Source of the DNA: Syntrophomonadaceae bacterium
Lineage (GTDB): Bacteria; Bacillota_D; Dethiobacteria; DTU022
Direction of reading: 5' to 3'
DNA length: 5,123 nucleotides
Assembly (NCBI GenBank): GCA_003551865.1
Contig: PUNU01000124.1
Location: forward strand, 1-5,123
Shown here: one piece after another, positions 1-5,071 of the stretch
How the letters are laid out: each line of letters begins with the position of its first letter
How positions within the stretch are numbered: the stretch's first letter is position 1
Notes under the pieces: generated by a model
Seen by the model: the letters and a program-made list of their open reading frames with translations, nothing else
Database searches by the model: none
Told to the model about the DNA's origin: nothing
Program-made: the position numbers and the translations under genes

Positions 1-363
1 ATCAATGTCTTTGGTGTTGGCCTGGAGCAGTGCGCTGCAGGCGGCATCGAGGTCGCGGGGCATATTGACCGCGGTGGCAAAGTCGTTGCCCTTGCCGCCG
101 TGAACCGCCGCCAAAACTGCGTCGGTACGAGCAATGCCGTTTAGAACCTCGTTTACCGTGCCGTCACCGCCTACGGCTACGATGATATTAAAGCCTTCTT
201 CGGCCGCCCTGGCTGACGCTTCAATGGCGTCTTTGTGAGCCCTGGTTACATAGATGTCAAAATCGGCCCCGGCTTCTTTAAAATTTCTTTCAATCCTTGG
301 CATCAAGGCCGCAGCTTTGCCGCCTCCGGCAATCGGGTTGACGATGAACTTGTAGCTGGCCAA
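1..363 (-). CDS. Diacylglycerol kinase-family (YegS/DgkB-type) lipid kinase, N-terminal part
   Basis: The first 121 codons are present and the rest runs off the left edge. The family (COG1597) transfers phosphate from ATP to a lipid hydroxyl, such as diacylglycerol, at the inner face of the membrane. Visible motifs are the N-terminal VNPIAGGGK (residues 8-16), the nucleotide-binding VGGDGTVNEVLNG (64-76) and the GNDFA loop (92-96). The loop before GNDFA is odd: the usual P-x-G-T reads H-G-G-K (88-91). The start is TTG at 363: the codon directly upstream in frame is TGA, and a strong GGAAGGAG lies 9 nt upstream. The ATG four bases earlier is out of frame. The gene is divergent from the UbiA gene and has its own promoter. 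Family assignment is firm. The substrate is unknown; next to prenyl-lipid genes it could be an isoprenoid lipid rather than diacylglycerol, which is inference. Confidence 0.9.
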   Translation of the reverse strand, partial: MASYKFIVNPIAGGGKAAALMPRIERNFKEAGADFDIYVTRAHKDAIEASARAAEEGFNIIVAVGGDGTVNEVLNGIARTDAVLAAVHGGKGNDFATAVNMPRDLDAACSALLQANTKDID

Positions 364-372
364 TCATCTCTT

Positions 373-380
373 CTCCTTCC
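373..380 (-). promoter_or_regulatory. Ribosome binding site fixing the TTG start of the lipid kinase
   Basis: GGAAGGAG on the minus strand ends 9 nt before TTG at 363. An ATG at 367-365 is also in range but is out of frame with the conserved VNPIAGGGK motif. Its last two bases form part of the TGA that precedes the TTG. Confidence 0.8.
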
Positions 381-395
381 TGGTATGCTGAAGTT

Positions 396-424
396 ATTAT
401 GCAACTTTTCTATCTAAAAGGCAA
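396..424 (-). promoter_or_regulatory. Predicted sigma-A promoter of the lipid kinase gene
   Basis: The -35 TTGCCT (424-419, 4/6) and -10 CATAAT (401-396, 5/6) are separated by exactly 17 bp. The -10 is preceded by TTG, giving a partly extended element. The expected start of transcription is near 389, leaving a leader of about 26 nt that contains the ribosome binding site. Confidence 0.65.
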
Positions 425-451
425 CAGTCTTTAGCGGGCAATTTGATTTTT

Positions 452-480
452 TTGCCTGCGCGGTCAGCGGTAGGTCTAAT
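452..480 (+). promoter_or_regulatory. Predicted sigma-A promoter of the UbiA-family gene
   Basis: The -35 TTGCCT (452-457, 4/6) and -10 TCTAAT (475-480, 5/6) have a 17 bp spacer, which would give a leader of about 60 nt. The -35 is the mirror image of the one used by the divergent kinase gene. An alternative extended -10, TG-C-TATGAT at 505-513, lies closer to the gene but lacks a recognisable -35. Confidence 0.55.
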
Positions 481-548
481 GGGCGTCTATTATCCTTTGT
501 TTTATGCTATGATTAGAAAAAATAACGGCCTTTTGAGGGAGGAAGAAT

Positions 549-1385
549 ATGCTCAAGGAATACTACAGGCTTGGCCGTCCGGTCAATGCCCTGGCGGGCT
601 GTATAGCCGTGCTTTTAAGCGGCTACGTGGCAGGGCCTGCATCGTGGTGGCCAATCATCATGGCAACCATAACGGTGCTTTTAATTACAGTTTCCACCAA
701 TGCCTGGAATGACTACGTCGATATTGAAATAGACAGGGTAAACAAGCCCGATCGGCCCCTGCCGGCCAAGTTGATCAGCCCGCGGGGGGCGCTCATTTTT
801 TCTATAGCCGGCACCGCCCTGTCGCTTTTCACCGCCGCACTTATCAACCAACCCGCTTTTTTAATCGCTCTTGGGGCAAACACCCTGCTTTACCTCTACT
901 CCTGGAAACTTAAATGCACCATCCTCTGGGGCAATGCGGCTGTAGCCGCGATTATCGGGCTTTGCTTCATCTTTGGAGGCGTTGCGGCAGGGAATATCGG
1001 GCCGGTCCTTGTGCTTGCTGTCACCGTATTCTTTGCCATTATGGGCCGGGAGATCTTAAAAACAATGGCCGATTACAAGGGAGACCGGCAGCAAAACTGC
1101 CGGACGATTGCCACCGCCTGGGGCAAGAAAACCGCCCGTTTATTTGTAATCGCCTTTTTAGCAGTAGCCTGCCTGGCCATGCTGGCTGCCTTTTTTATCG
1201 AACAGTACAGCCCGGTTTATCTTGTGCTGGTAATCTTTGGCCTCTACCCGCTTTTTACCTTCGTCATTTTCAAGGCGCGGAGCACCGCCTCCAGCAAGGT
1301 CCTGGAACAAAGCAGCACAATCATGAAGTACAGTTTCTTCATCTGGTTTTTAGCAGTGGCTTTAGGCGCGGGCCTGGCCTCATAA
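549..1385 (+). CDS. UbiA-family prenyltransferase, resembling digeranylgeranylglyceryl-phosphate synthases
   Basis: This is a 278-residue integral membrane enzyme of the usual UbiA length, almost wholly hydrophobic with roughly eight to nine membrane segments. The first Mg-diphosphate motif is NDYVDIEID (54-62), followed by RVNKPDRPLP (63-72). The conserved YSWKLK lies at 117-122 and the second acidic motif D175-x3-D179 sits in GREILKTMADYKGDR (166-180). The family joins a prenyl diphosphate to an aromatic or glycerol-phosphate acceptor. The DRxNKPDRPLP block and the GREI-K-x3-D-x3-GD block look more like archaeal-type DGGGP synthases (EC 2.5.1.42) than like MenA or UbiA proper; that subfamily call is from memory of the motifs. 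A GGAGG at 538-542 lies 6 nt before the ATG. A polyprenol-kinase-like gene converges on it 48 bp downstream, and no strong terminator is visible between them. It could instead be a quinone- or tocopherol-type prenyltransferase. Confidence 0.9.
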   Translation: MLKEYYRLGRPVNALAGCIAVLLSGYVAGPASWWPIIMATITVLLITVSTNAWNDYVDIEIDRVNKPDRPLPAKLISPRGALIFSIAGTALSLFTAALINQPAFLIALGANTLLYLYSWKLKCTILWGNAAVAAIIGLCFIFGGVAAGNIGPVLVLAVTVFFAIMGREILKTMADYKGDRQQNCRTIATAWGKKTARLFVIAFLAVACLAMLAAFFIEQYSPVYLVLVIFGLYPLFTFVIFKARSTASSKVLEQSSTIMKYSFFIWFLAVALGAGLAS

Positions 1386-1433
1386 AATAGGGGCAGCGCC
1401 GGGACGGTTGTTTTTGGTTGCAAATTGTTCTTT

Positions 1434-2216
1434 TTATTGTATGAGGCTCAGTGAAAATATAACCATGGTTGTTACGATGGGTACGGTAAGGTCGTCTAAA
1501 GTAGAGGGAGAAAACAGCTCAATTAAAGTGCCCGCCAAAGCAGTTGCCAGGGAGTAGGCAATGACCAAGTCAATGGTCAGGACTCTCTGGCTGATCGGAT
1601 TAAACAAGCCAAAGAAATAAAAAGCCGTAAAACATAGCAGGAAGGCGGAAACTAAAAAGGTCAGCGAACCCTCAAGCGTCCTCTGGGAACCGGTGTAGGC
1701 TAAAGACAGCCTGATGCTTCCAAACTTCTTGCCGACTACCGAAGCAAAGGTGTCGCTGACAATCATGATTAAAATCCCGCAGATCGGAAAATAGAGTTGA
1801 GTGGGGGCAAAGACCACAAAAATGGCAATCAGTACGGTGATCGAGATGCTGTAGCAAAATGGGCCCTGCAGGCGGCCGATGCTTTCTTCGGCCTCTTCGC
1901 CAATCGACTCATAAAGTTCCTGGAGCTGTTTAACCGAGCTGTCCCTGGAACTAAAATAAACGGCAACCGTGAGGGAGGCGGCAACAAATACCGCATGGAG
2001 GGGCAGGATAAAGAAGGGCACGATTAAAACTACCAGGCCCGCGAAAAGATGGACTATCTTGCGGGCAAGAAACTTCGAGATCAAATCTTTTTTCTTCAGG
2101 TAAACGGGAATCAAGATGGTAAGAAGTATATAGCCATAGGCGATACCAATGAACACTAAATCAGAGGAGAAATCAGCCAGGGAGTAGTTTGTAATTATGT
2201 CGATAAGTTTATGCAT
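1434..2216 (-). CDS. Polyprenol (phytol/dolichol) kinase-like CTP-dependent membrane protein
   Basis: This 260-residue polytopic membrane protein has about seven membrane segments and belongs to the COG0170 family (dolichol kinase SEC59, plant phytol kinase VTE5, CTP transferases). Conserved blocks are ARKIVH (51-56), SDTFASVVGKKFG (154-166), RTLEGS (179-184, matching the family K-T-x-EGS) and ELFSPSTLDDLTVP (233-246). Characterised relatives use CTP to phosphorylate a prenyl alcohol. Here that would yield a prenyl phosphate for the neighbouring prenyltransferase or reductase, which is inference. It has a near-consensus promoter of its own, although the reductase gene lies upstream on the same strand. 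The ATG has no good ribosome binding site (only GAGA about 13 nt upstream). An in-frame TAG upstream excludes a longer form, so translation may be weak or coupled to a leader peptide. A cytidylyltransferase role cannot be excluded. Confidence 0.83.
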   Translation of the reverse strand: MHKLIDIITNYSLADFSSDLVFIGIAYGYILLTILIPVYLKKKDLISKFLARKIVHLFAGLVVLIVPFFILPLHAVFVAASLTVAVYFSSRDSSVKQLQELYESIGEEAEESIGRLQGPFCYSISITVLIAIFVVFAPTQLYFPICGILIMIVSDTFASVVGKKFGSIRLSLAYTGSQRTLEGSLTFLVSAFLLCFTAFYFFGLFNPISQRVLTIDLVIAYSLATALAGTLIELFSPSTLDDLTVPIVTTMVIFSLSLIQ

Positions 2217-2289
2217 ACAAAGCTTGTTTCTCTACTTTCATAATGGTCATCCAGCTTCGCACATTCAAATCCGCCCACCGGGCAAATAA

Positions 2290-2318
2290 AGTATATTTAA
2301 GAAATAATCCGGTGTCAA
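2290..2318 (-). promoter_or_regulatory. Near-consensus sigma-A promoter of the polyprenol-kinase-like gene
   Basis: On the minus strand TTGACA (2318-2313, 6/6) is followed after exactly 17 bp by TATACT (2295-2290, 5/6). This is the best promoter in the window. Transcription should start near 2283, giving a leader of about 67 nt. It shows that the kinase-like gene is not solely dependent on read-through from the reductase. Confidence 0.85.
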
Positions 2319-2387
2319 GTTTGCCTGCTTTTATTTGGAGCCGGGTTTGCAGTGCCCGGTGGCGGCGTGAGGCAAGCTGCGTAACTT

Positions 2388-3557
2388 TTAAAGCTTGCCG
2401 ATTATAGCCCGGGCCAGTTTACTCTCTGCCGGCAGGCGGCTTACCAGGAAATCCAACAGGGAGGGAAAACGAAACAACACCTTTTGCAGGTGATACGACA
2501 ACCTTAAACTGCCCAGCAGCAGTTCTTTGCAGCGCTTTTCATACTGCAGCAGGCCCGTCCGGGAAGTATCGTTGCCTTGCAATGCTTCCTGGACAGTCCG
2601 CGCCGCCAGTTCTGCCGAAAGCAGGCTTCGCTGAATACCGCCGCCGGTTAAGGGGTTTATGAAACCGGCTGCATCACCGACCAGTAAAGCACCGGCAAAG
2701 GCGTACTGCAGGTTTTTCTGCGACCCGAAGTTAAGCGGCCAGGCGGCAATGTCCCGAAGTTTCCAGTCCCGGCTTAAGCGCTTATTGATAACCGGCATGG
2801 CCAGGAATTCCTCGAGCATCTTCTTTAATTTGCATGGCGTCCTGCGGTAGTAGTCCAGGCGCATCCCCAAACCGATATTGGCGAGGCCTTCCTTGAGAGG
2901 AAAGAGCCAGGCGTAACCGGGCAAGATGCTGCGGTGCAAATAAAATTCGGCTTCATGGGGATATATTTCGATCCCTTCGATATAAGCTCTAAGGGCAATA
3001 GCCCGGTGGGCGTCCACATGAAAAGCTTTAGAACGCAATACCCGGGCAATGACCGAGTTTGCCCCGTCCGCCCCGACGGTAACTGAAGAGCGTATATTTT
3101 CCAGGGTGCCATCGTTGAGAACTGTTACGCCGGCAACCCGTTCGTTTTCCTGAAGCGGTCGCTCCACTTTCAGGCGTCGAAACTCGGCGCCCGAATCGAC
3201 GGCATGCTGCCGGATAATGGGGTCGAAGAAAAAGCGCGGCGCAATTAAAGGGCTGGATCCGTTTTCACTTTTGTGCAATGGATAGATTCCATGATAGCCT
3301 TTTGGGGAGACAAGGCGCATGCGGGTAAGAGGGTGGAAGTCGCCGCGGGACAGGGCCTCATCCAGTTTATCTTTTATGCCCGCTTCCCCTAAGATGTCTA
3401 TGACCCGGGCGGGCAGGGCGTCTCCGCAAACCTTGTCACGCGGAAACTCGTGCCGATCCAGCAGCAGCACATCATGCCCCCGCCGGGCCAAAAGTGCCGC
3501 GGTGAGCGAACCGGCCGGACCTGCTCCGGCAACTATAACCTCATAATCGGTTTTAAT
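2388..3557 (-). CDS. Geranylgeranyl reductase-family FAD-dependent oxidoreductase
   Basis: Members of this family (COG0644) reduce the double bonds of geranylgeranyl chains in archaeal lipids, chlorophyll, tocopherol or menaquinone, using FAD. With the start proposed here the protein has 389 residues, normal for the family. It shows the FAD-binding GAGPAG (11-16) with the strand-ending acidic D34, FPRDKVCGD (38-46) containing the family cysteine, VGADGANS (161-168), PGYAWLFP (213-220) and the second FAD motif GDAAGFINPLTGGGI (294-308). No ATG, GTG or TTG exists between the upstream in-frame TGA (3563-3561) and TTG at 3491, and that TTG would delete GAGPAG. The ATT at 3557-3555 is 7 nt after AAAGGTG and is the best start. 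A 7 bp inverted repeat (2371-2377/2393-2399) overlaps the stop codon but has no T tract. The likely substrate is a prenyl group made or attached by the neighbouring enzymes (inference). Confidence 0.9.
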   Translation of the reverse strand: MKTDYEVIVAGAGPAGSLTAALLARRGHDVLLLDRHEFPRDKVCGDALPARVIDILGEAGIKDKLDEALSRGDFHPLTRMRLVSPKGYHGIYPLHKSENGSSPLIAPRFFFDPIIRQHAVDSGAEFRRLKVERPLQENERVAGVTVLNDGTLENIRSSVTVGADGANSVIARVLRSKAFHVDAHRAIALRAYIEGIEIYPHEAEFYLHRSILPGYAWLFPLKEGLANIGLGMRLDYYRRTPCKLKKMLEEFLAMPVINKRLSRDWKLRDIAAWPLNFGSQKNLQYAFAGALLVGDAAGFINPLTGGGIQRSLLSAELAARTVQEALQGNDTSRTGLLQYEKRCKELLLGSLRLSYHLQKVLFRFPSLLDFLVSRLPAESKLARAIIGKL

Positions 3558-3564
3558 AGTTCAG

Positions 3565-3571
3565 CACCTTT
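3565..3571 (-). promoter_or_regulatory. Ribosome binding site supporting an ATT start for the reductase
   Basis: AAAGGTG on the minus strand lies 7 nt before ATT at 3557. No standard start codon is available that keeps the complete FAD-binding motif, so this site decides the start. Confidence 0.6.
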
Positions 3572-3664
3572 ATAAATTAAGTTTATCGTCATCAAATCAG
3601 AGCTGCCAGGCCTTTTTAAACCGGGTTGTCGTGATATTTTCGCCATTAAAAGAGCAAACCCCTT

Positions 3665-3693
3665 TGTAGCAGGGGGACGGGGTACCTGCTACA
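3665..3693 (+). repeat. REP-like palindromic repeat, copy 1
   Basis: A 29-nt element with 9 bp perfect arms (TGTAGCAGG at 3665-3673, CCTGCTACA at 3685-3693) encloses an asymmetric 11-nt loop, GGGACGGGGTA. It is identical to the copy at 5040-5068. It lies in the divergent gap between the reductase and the cold-shock gene, just upstream of the presumed cold-shock promoter. Form and loop resemble the intergenic REP elements common in some clostridia. Confidence 0.85.
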
Positions 3694-3712
3694 TCCCACA
3701 TGCCTTGTTTTT

Positions 3713-3743
3713 TTGTCGTCTTCGTGATATCCTTTAATAGAAT
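3713..3743 (+). promoter_or_regulatory. Possible promoter of the cold-shock gene
   Basis: TTGTCG (3713-3718) is followed after 16 bp by TAATAG (3735-3740), or after 19 bp by the better hexamer TAGAAT (3738-3743). Neither is ideal. A start near 3747-3750 would place a GC hairpin (CCCCG 3748-3752 / CGGGG 3758-3762, 5-nt loop) at the 5' end of the mRNA. The 9-mer TCGTGATAT occurs here (3722-3730) and also at 3629-3637; its meaning is unknown. Confidence 0.35.
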
Positions 3744-3785
3744 TAACCCCCGTCCAGCGGGGAAATATTAGGAGGTTTTTTTTTA

Positions 3786-3983
3786 ATGCAAGGTACTGTA
3801 AAGTGGTTTAACCCTCAAAAAGGGTACGGTTTCATCGAAAAGGAAGATGGAGAAGATGTTTTTGTGCATTACTCGGCAATTCAAGAAGACGGATTTAAAA
3901 CATTAGAAGATGGTCAGGAAGTAGAATTTGAAATTGTCGAAGCAGACCGGGGACCACAGGCTACAAACGTGGTTAAATTGTAA
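3786..3983 (+). CDS. csp: Cold-shock protein (CspA/CspB family)
   Basis: This 65-residue protein is a complete single cold-shock domain, very close to Bacillus CspB in pattern. It binds single-stranded RNA and DNA in the cytoplasm and acts as an RNA chaperone. Visible are KWFN (6-9), RNP1 KGYGFI (12-17, with Tyr where Phe is more usual), RNP2 VFVHYSAI (25-32) and the C-terminal RGPQATNV (55-62). AGGAGG at 3770-3775 lies 10 nt before the ATG, with a run of nine T bases between. The leader contains a short GC hairpin just upstream of the ribosome binding site. The gene is monocistronic: it is divergent from the reductase and closed by an intrinsic terminator about 45 bp downstream. Confidence 0.97.
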   Translation: MQGTVKWFNPQKGYGFIEKEDGEDVFVHYSAIQEDGFKTLEDGQEVEFEIVEADRGPQATNVVKL

Positions 3984-4026
3984 CCACCGGTTGACCCGGA
4001 ATCAATAATTAGATTGGCCTGAGTTT

Positions 4027-4057
4027 ATAAGCCGGCATAAAATGCCGGCTTATTTGT
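4027..4057 (+). terminator. Intrinsic terminator of the cold-shock gene
   Basis: A perfect 12 bp stem (ATAAGCCGGCAT at 4027-4038, ATGCCGGCTTAT at 4042-4053) has a 3-nt AAA loop and is followed by TTTGT. The T tract is short but better on this strand than on the other. It lies between two convergent genes and may also limit minus-strand read-through. Confidence 0.85.
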
Positions 4058-4062
4058 CATTT

Positions 4063-4091
4063 GTAGCAGGAAAACGGGGTTGCCCTGCTAC
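4063..4091 (+). repeat. REP-like palindromic repeat, copy 2 (degenerate)
   Basis: Arms GTAGCAGG (4063-4070) and CCTGCTAC (4084-4091) form an 8 bp perfect stem around a 13-nt loop that keeps ACGGGGT but differs from copies 1 and 3 elsewhere. The orientation is the same as theirs. Its right arm contains the TAG stop codon of the ADP-ribosylglycohydrolase gene on the minus strand. Confidence 0.75.
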
Positions 4092-5020
4092 TTTGCCGCT
4101 TCCCAAAGATCAAGGGCCAGTTTTTCCAAGTATTCTTTGTTCTCCAGCTTAGAAATCCACTCCACGGGTATGGCTTCGACACCCAGACGGGCGCCTGCGA
4201 TGGCAGCTGCCATGCAGGCAATGGTGTCGGCATCCCCGCCAAGGCTTACCGCTTCCAGCACTGTATCTTCAAAAGAATCGGGATAGCGTAAAAAACAGCA
4301 GATTGCAGTCGGAACAGAGTTAAAAGCTTCAATGCCGTTCCCCAGTCGGACGGCAACTTCCCGGCAGTGCGGGGCATCTAAAAGAACTTCTATATCTTCA
4401 AGCTTGCGGCGGTAGGTTTCCTCGGTGGCACGGCCTTTAAGCCGGGCCAAGATTTCACAGGCAGACATGGTTGAGCCGGCAGCCAGGGCCACCGCCAGGG
4501 CCTGGAGGCAGGCACCTTCCTGCCCCAGCGGGTGGGCGTGGGTAATCATGCTCTGCAACCGGGCTGCCTCGATAAGCCTCGCAAAGTCGCGGTAAAAGAA
4601 AAGTCCAATCGGCGCTACCCGCATGGCCGAGCCATTTCCAAAGGAGCCACCGGGATAGATGTCTTCCGCGGCCCTGTCCCAGGCTGCGCCTGTCTTGATC
4701 TTCATAAAGATGCGGGGCGGACCGGGGCCATAGCCCCTCCAGGGCTCGTGGTCAAAATTGTTGATAAATCTTTCTGTCATGTGTCTGCCGTCGAAGCCCT
4801 TGCAGGATATTAAAGATTCAGCCACGCCAATAGCCATGTGGGTGTCGTCGGTATAGCGCAAATGAGAGCTGTGCCCGGCGGCGGTCCACACCTGCCCGGC
4901 ATCGGTAAGCCCTGCTCCTTCAAAGGGAGCTCCCAGAGCATCGCCCAGAGCCAGGCCCAGCATACAGCCTAAGAATTTATCCCGCATCGCGTCGTGATTT
5001 TTGTGGGAAGTATCGTTCAT
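4088..5020 (-). CDS. ADP-ribosylglycohydrolase, ARH3-like (DraG/ARH family)
   Basis: Family members remove ADP-ribose from proteins or nucleic acids, or cleave poly-ADP-ribose or O-acetyl-ADP-ribose, with two Mg ions in a cytosolic all-helical fold. The 310 residues include GLALGDALGAPFE (22-34, with E34 as candidate catalytic acid), the metal ligands YTDDT (56-60), GSFGNGSAMR (125-134), ITHAHPLG (159-166), and SLGGDADT (259-266) supplying D263, D265 and T266. The stretch LGNGIEAFNSVPTAICCFLR recalls human ARH3 closely, so ARH3-like hydrolysis of ADP-ribosyl-serine, poly-ADP-ribose or O-acetyl-ADP-ribose is more likely than DraG-type arginine specificity (from memory of the family). AAAGGAG lies 9 nt before the ATG, favouring it over the internal Met12. 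Its TAG stop lies inside REP copy 2, and copy 3 lies just upstream. No ADP-ribosyltransferase partner is visible, and no convincing promoter was found, so it may be co-transcribed with the gene at the window edge. Confidence 0.93.
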   Translation of the reverse strand: MNDTSHKNHDAMRDKFLGCMLGLALGDALGAPFEGAGLTDAGQVWTAAGHSSHLRYTDDTHMAIGVAESLISCKGFDGRHMTERFINNFDHEPWRGYGPGPPRIFMKIKTGAAWDRAAEDIYPGGSFGNGSAMRVAPIGLFFYRDFARLIEAARLQSMITHAHPLGQEGACLQALAVALAAGSTMSACEILARLKGRATEETYRRKLEDIEVLLDAPHCREVAVRLGNGIEAFNSVPTAICCFLRYPDSFEDTVLEAVSLGGDADTIACMAAAIAGARLGVEAIPVEWISKLENKEYLEKLALDLWEAAK

Positions 5021-5036
5021 CTCACAGCTCTCCTTT

Positions 5037-5071
5037 AAGTGTAGCAGGGGGACGGGGTACCTGCTACACTT
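5037..5071 (+). repeat. REP-like palindromic repeat, copy 3, with extended stem
   Basis: The 29-nt core (5040-5068) is identical to the copy at 3665-3693, including the loop and its orientation. Here the flanking AAG (5037-5039) and CTT (5069-5071) extend the stem to 12 bp. It lies between two minus-strand genes: it carries the stop codon of the upstream one and abuts the ribosome binding site of the ADP-ribosylglycohydrolase gene (5036-5030). Confidence 0.87.

Noticed and set aside
443..712. Plus-strand open frame overlapping the start of the UbiA gene
   Set aside because: It is out of frame with a clear UbiA protein, shows no recognisable motif and has no good ribosome binding site.
914..1390. 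158-codon plus-strand frame inside the UbiA gene
   Set aside because: It is a shadow frame: rich in Cys, His and Arg with no family pattern, while the overlapping frame carries both UbiA acidic motifs.
1386..1433. GGGACGG at 1401-1407 as a decayed REP copy, or a terminator between the convergent genes
   Set aside because: Only a 7-mer of the repeat loop is shared and no GTAGCAGG arms remain. The best stem (GCCG/CGGT) is 4 bp, too weak for a confident terminator despite the nearby T runs.
2341..2399. Two inverted repeats after the reductase gene (CCGGG/CCCGG at 2341-2359 and GGCAAGC/GCTTGCC at 2371-2399) as a terminator
   Set aside because: Neither stem is followed by a T tract on the minus strand, so I do not call an intrinsic terminator. 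They may only stabilise the mRNA end.
2388..3491. Shorter reading of the reductase starting at TTG 3491
   Set aside because: It would remove the GAGPAG FAD motif and its beta strand, which are encoded in frame just upstream, and TTG 3491 has no suitable ribosome binding site.
3572..3664. A promoter for the reductase gene (TTGATG with TATAAA, or CTGGCA with TAAACT)
   Set aside because: The first pair has a 15 bp spacer and its -10 overlaps the ribosome binding site; the second matches poorly. No reliable promoter could be called in this stretch.
4532..4813. Plus-strand frame antisense to the ADP-ribosylglycohydrolase
   Set aside because: It lies wholly over conserved catalytic motifs of the real gene and has no features of its own.
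3665..5068. The three palindromic repeats as a CRISPR array
   Set aside because: They are about 400 and 980 bases apart with whole genes between them, and no regular spacers exist.
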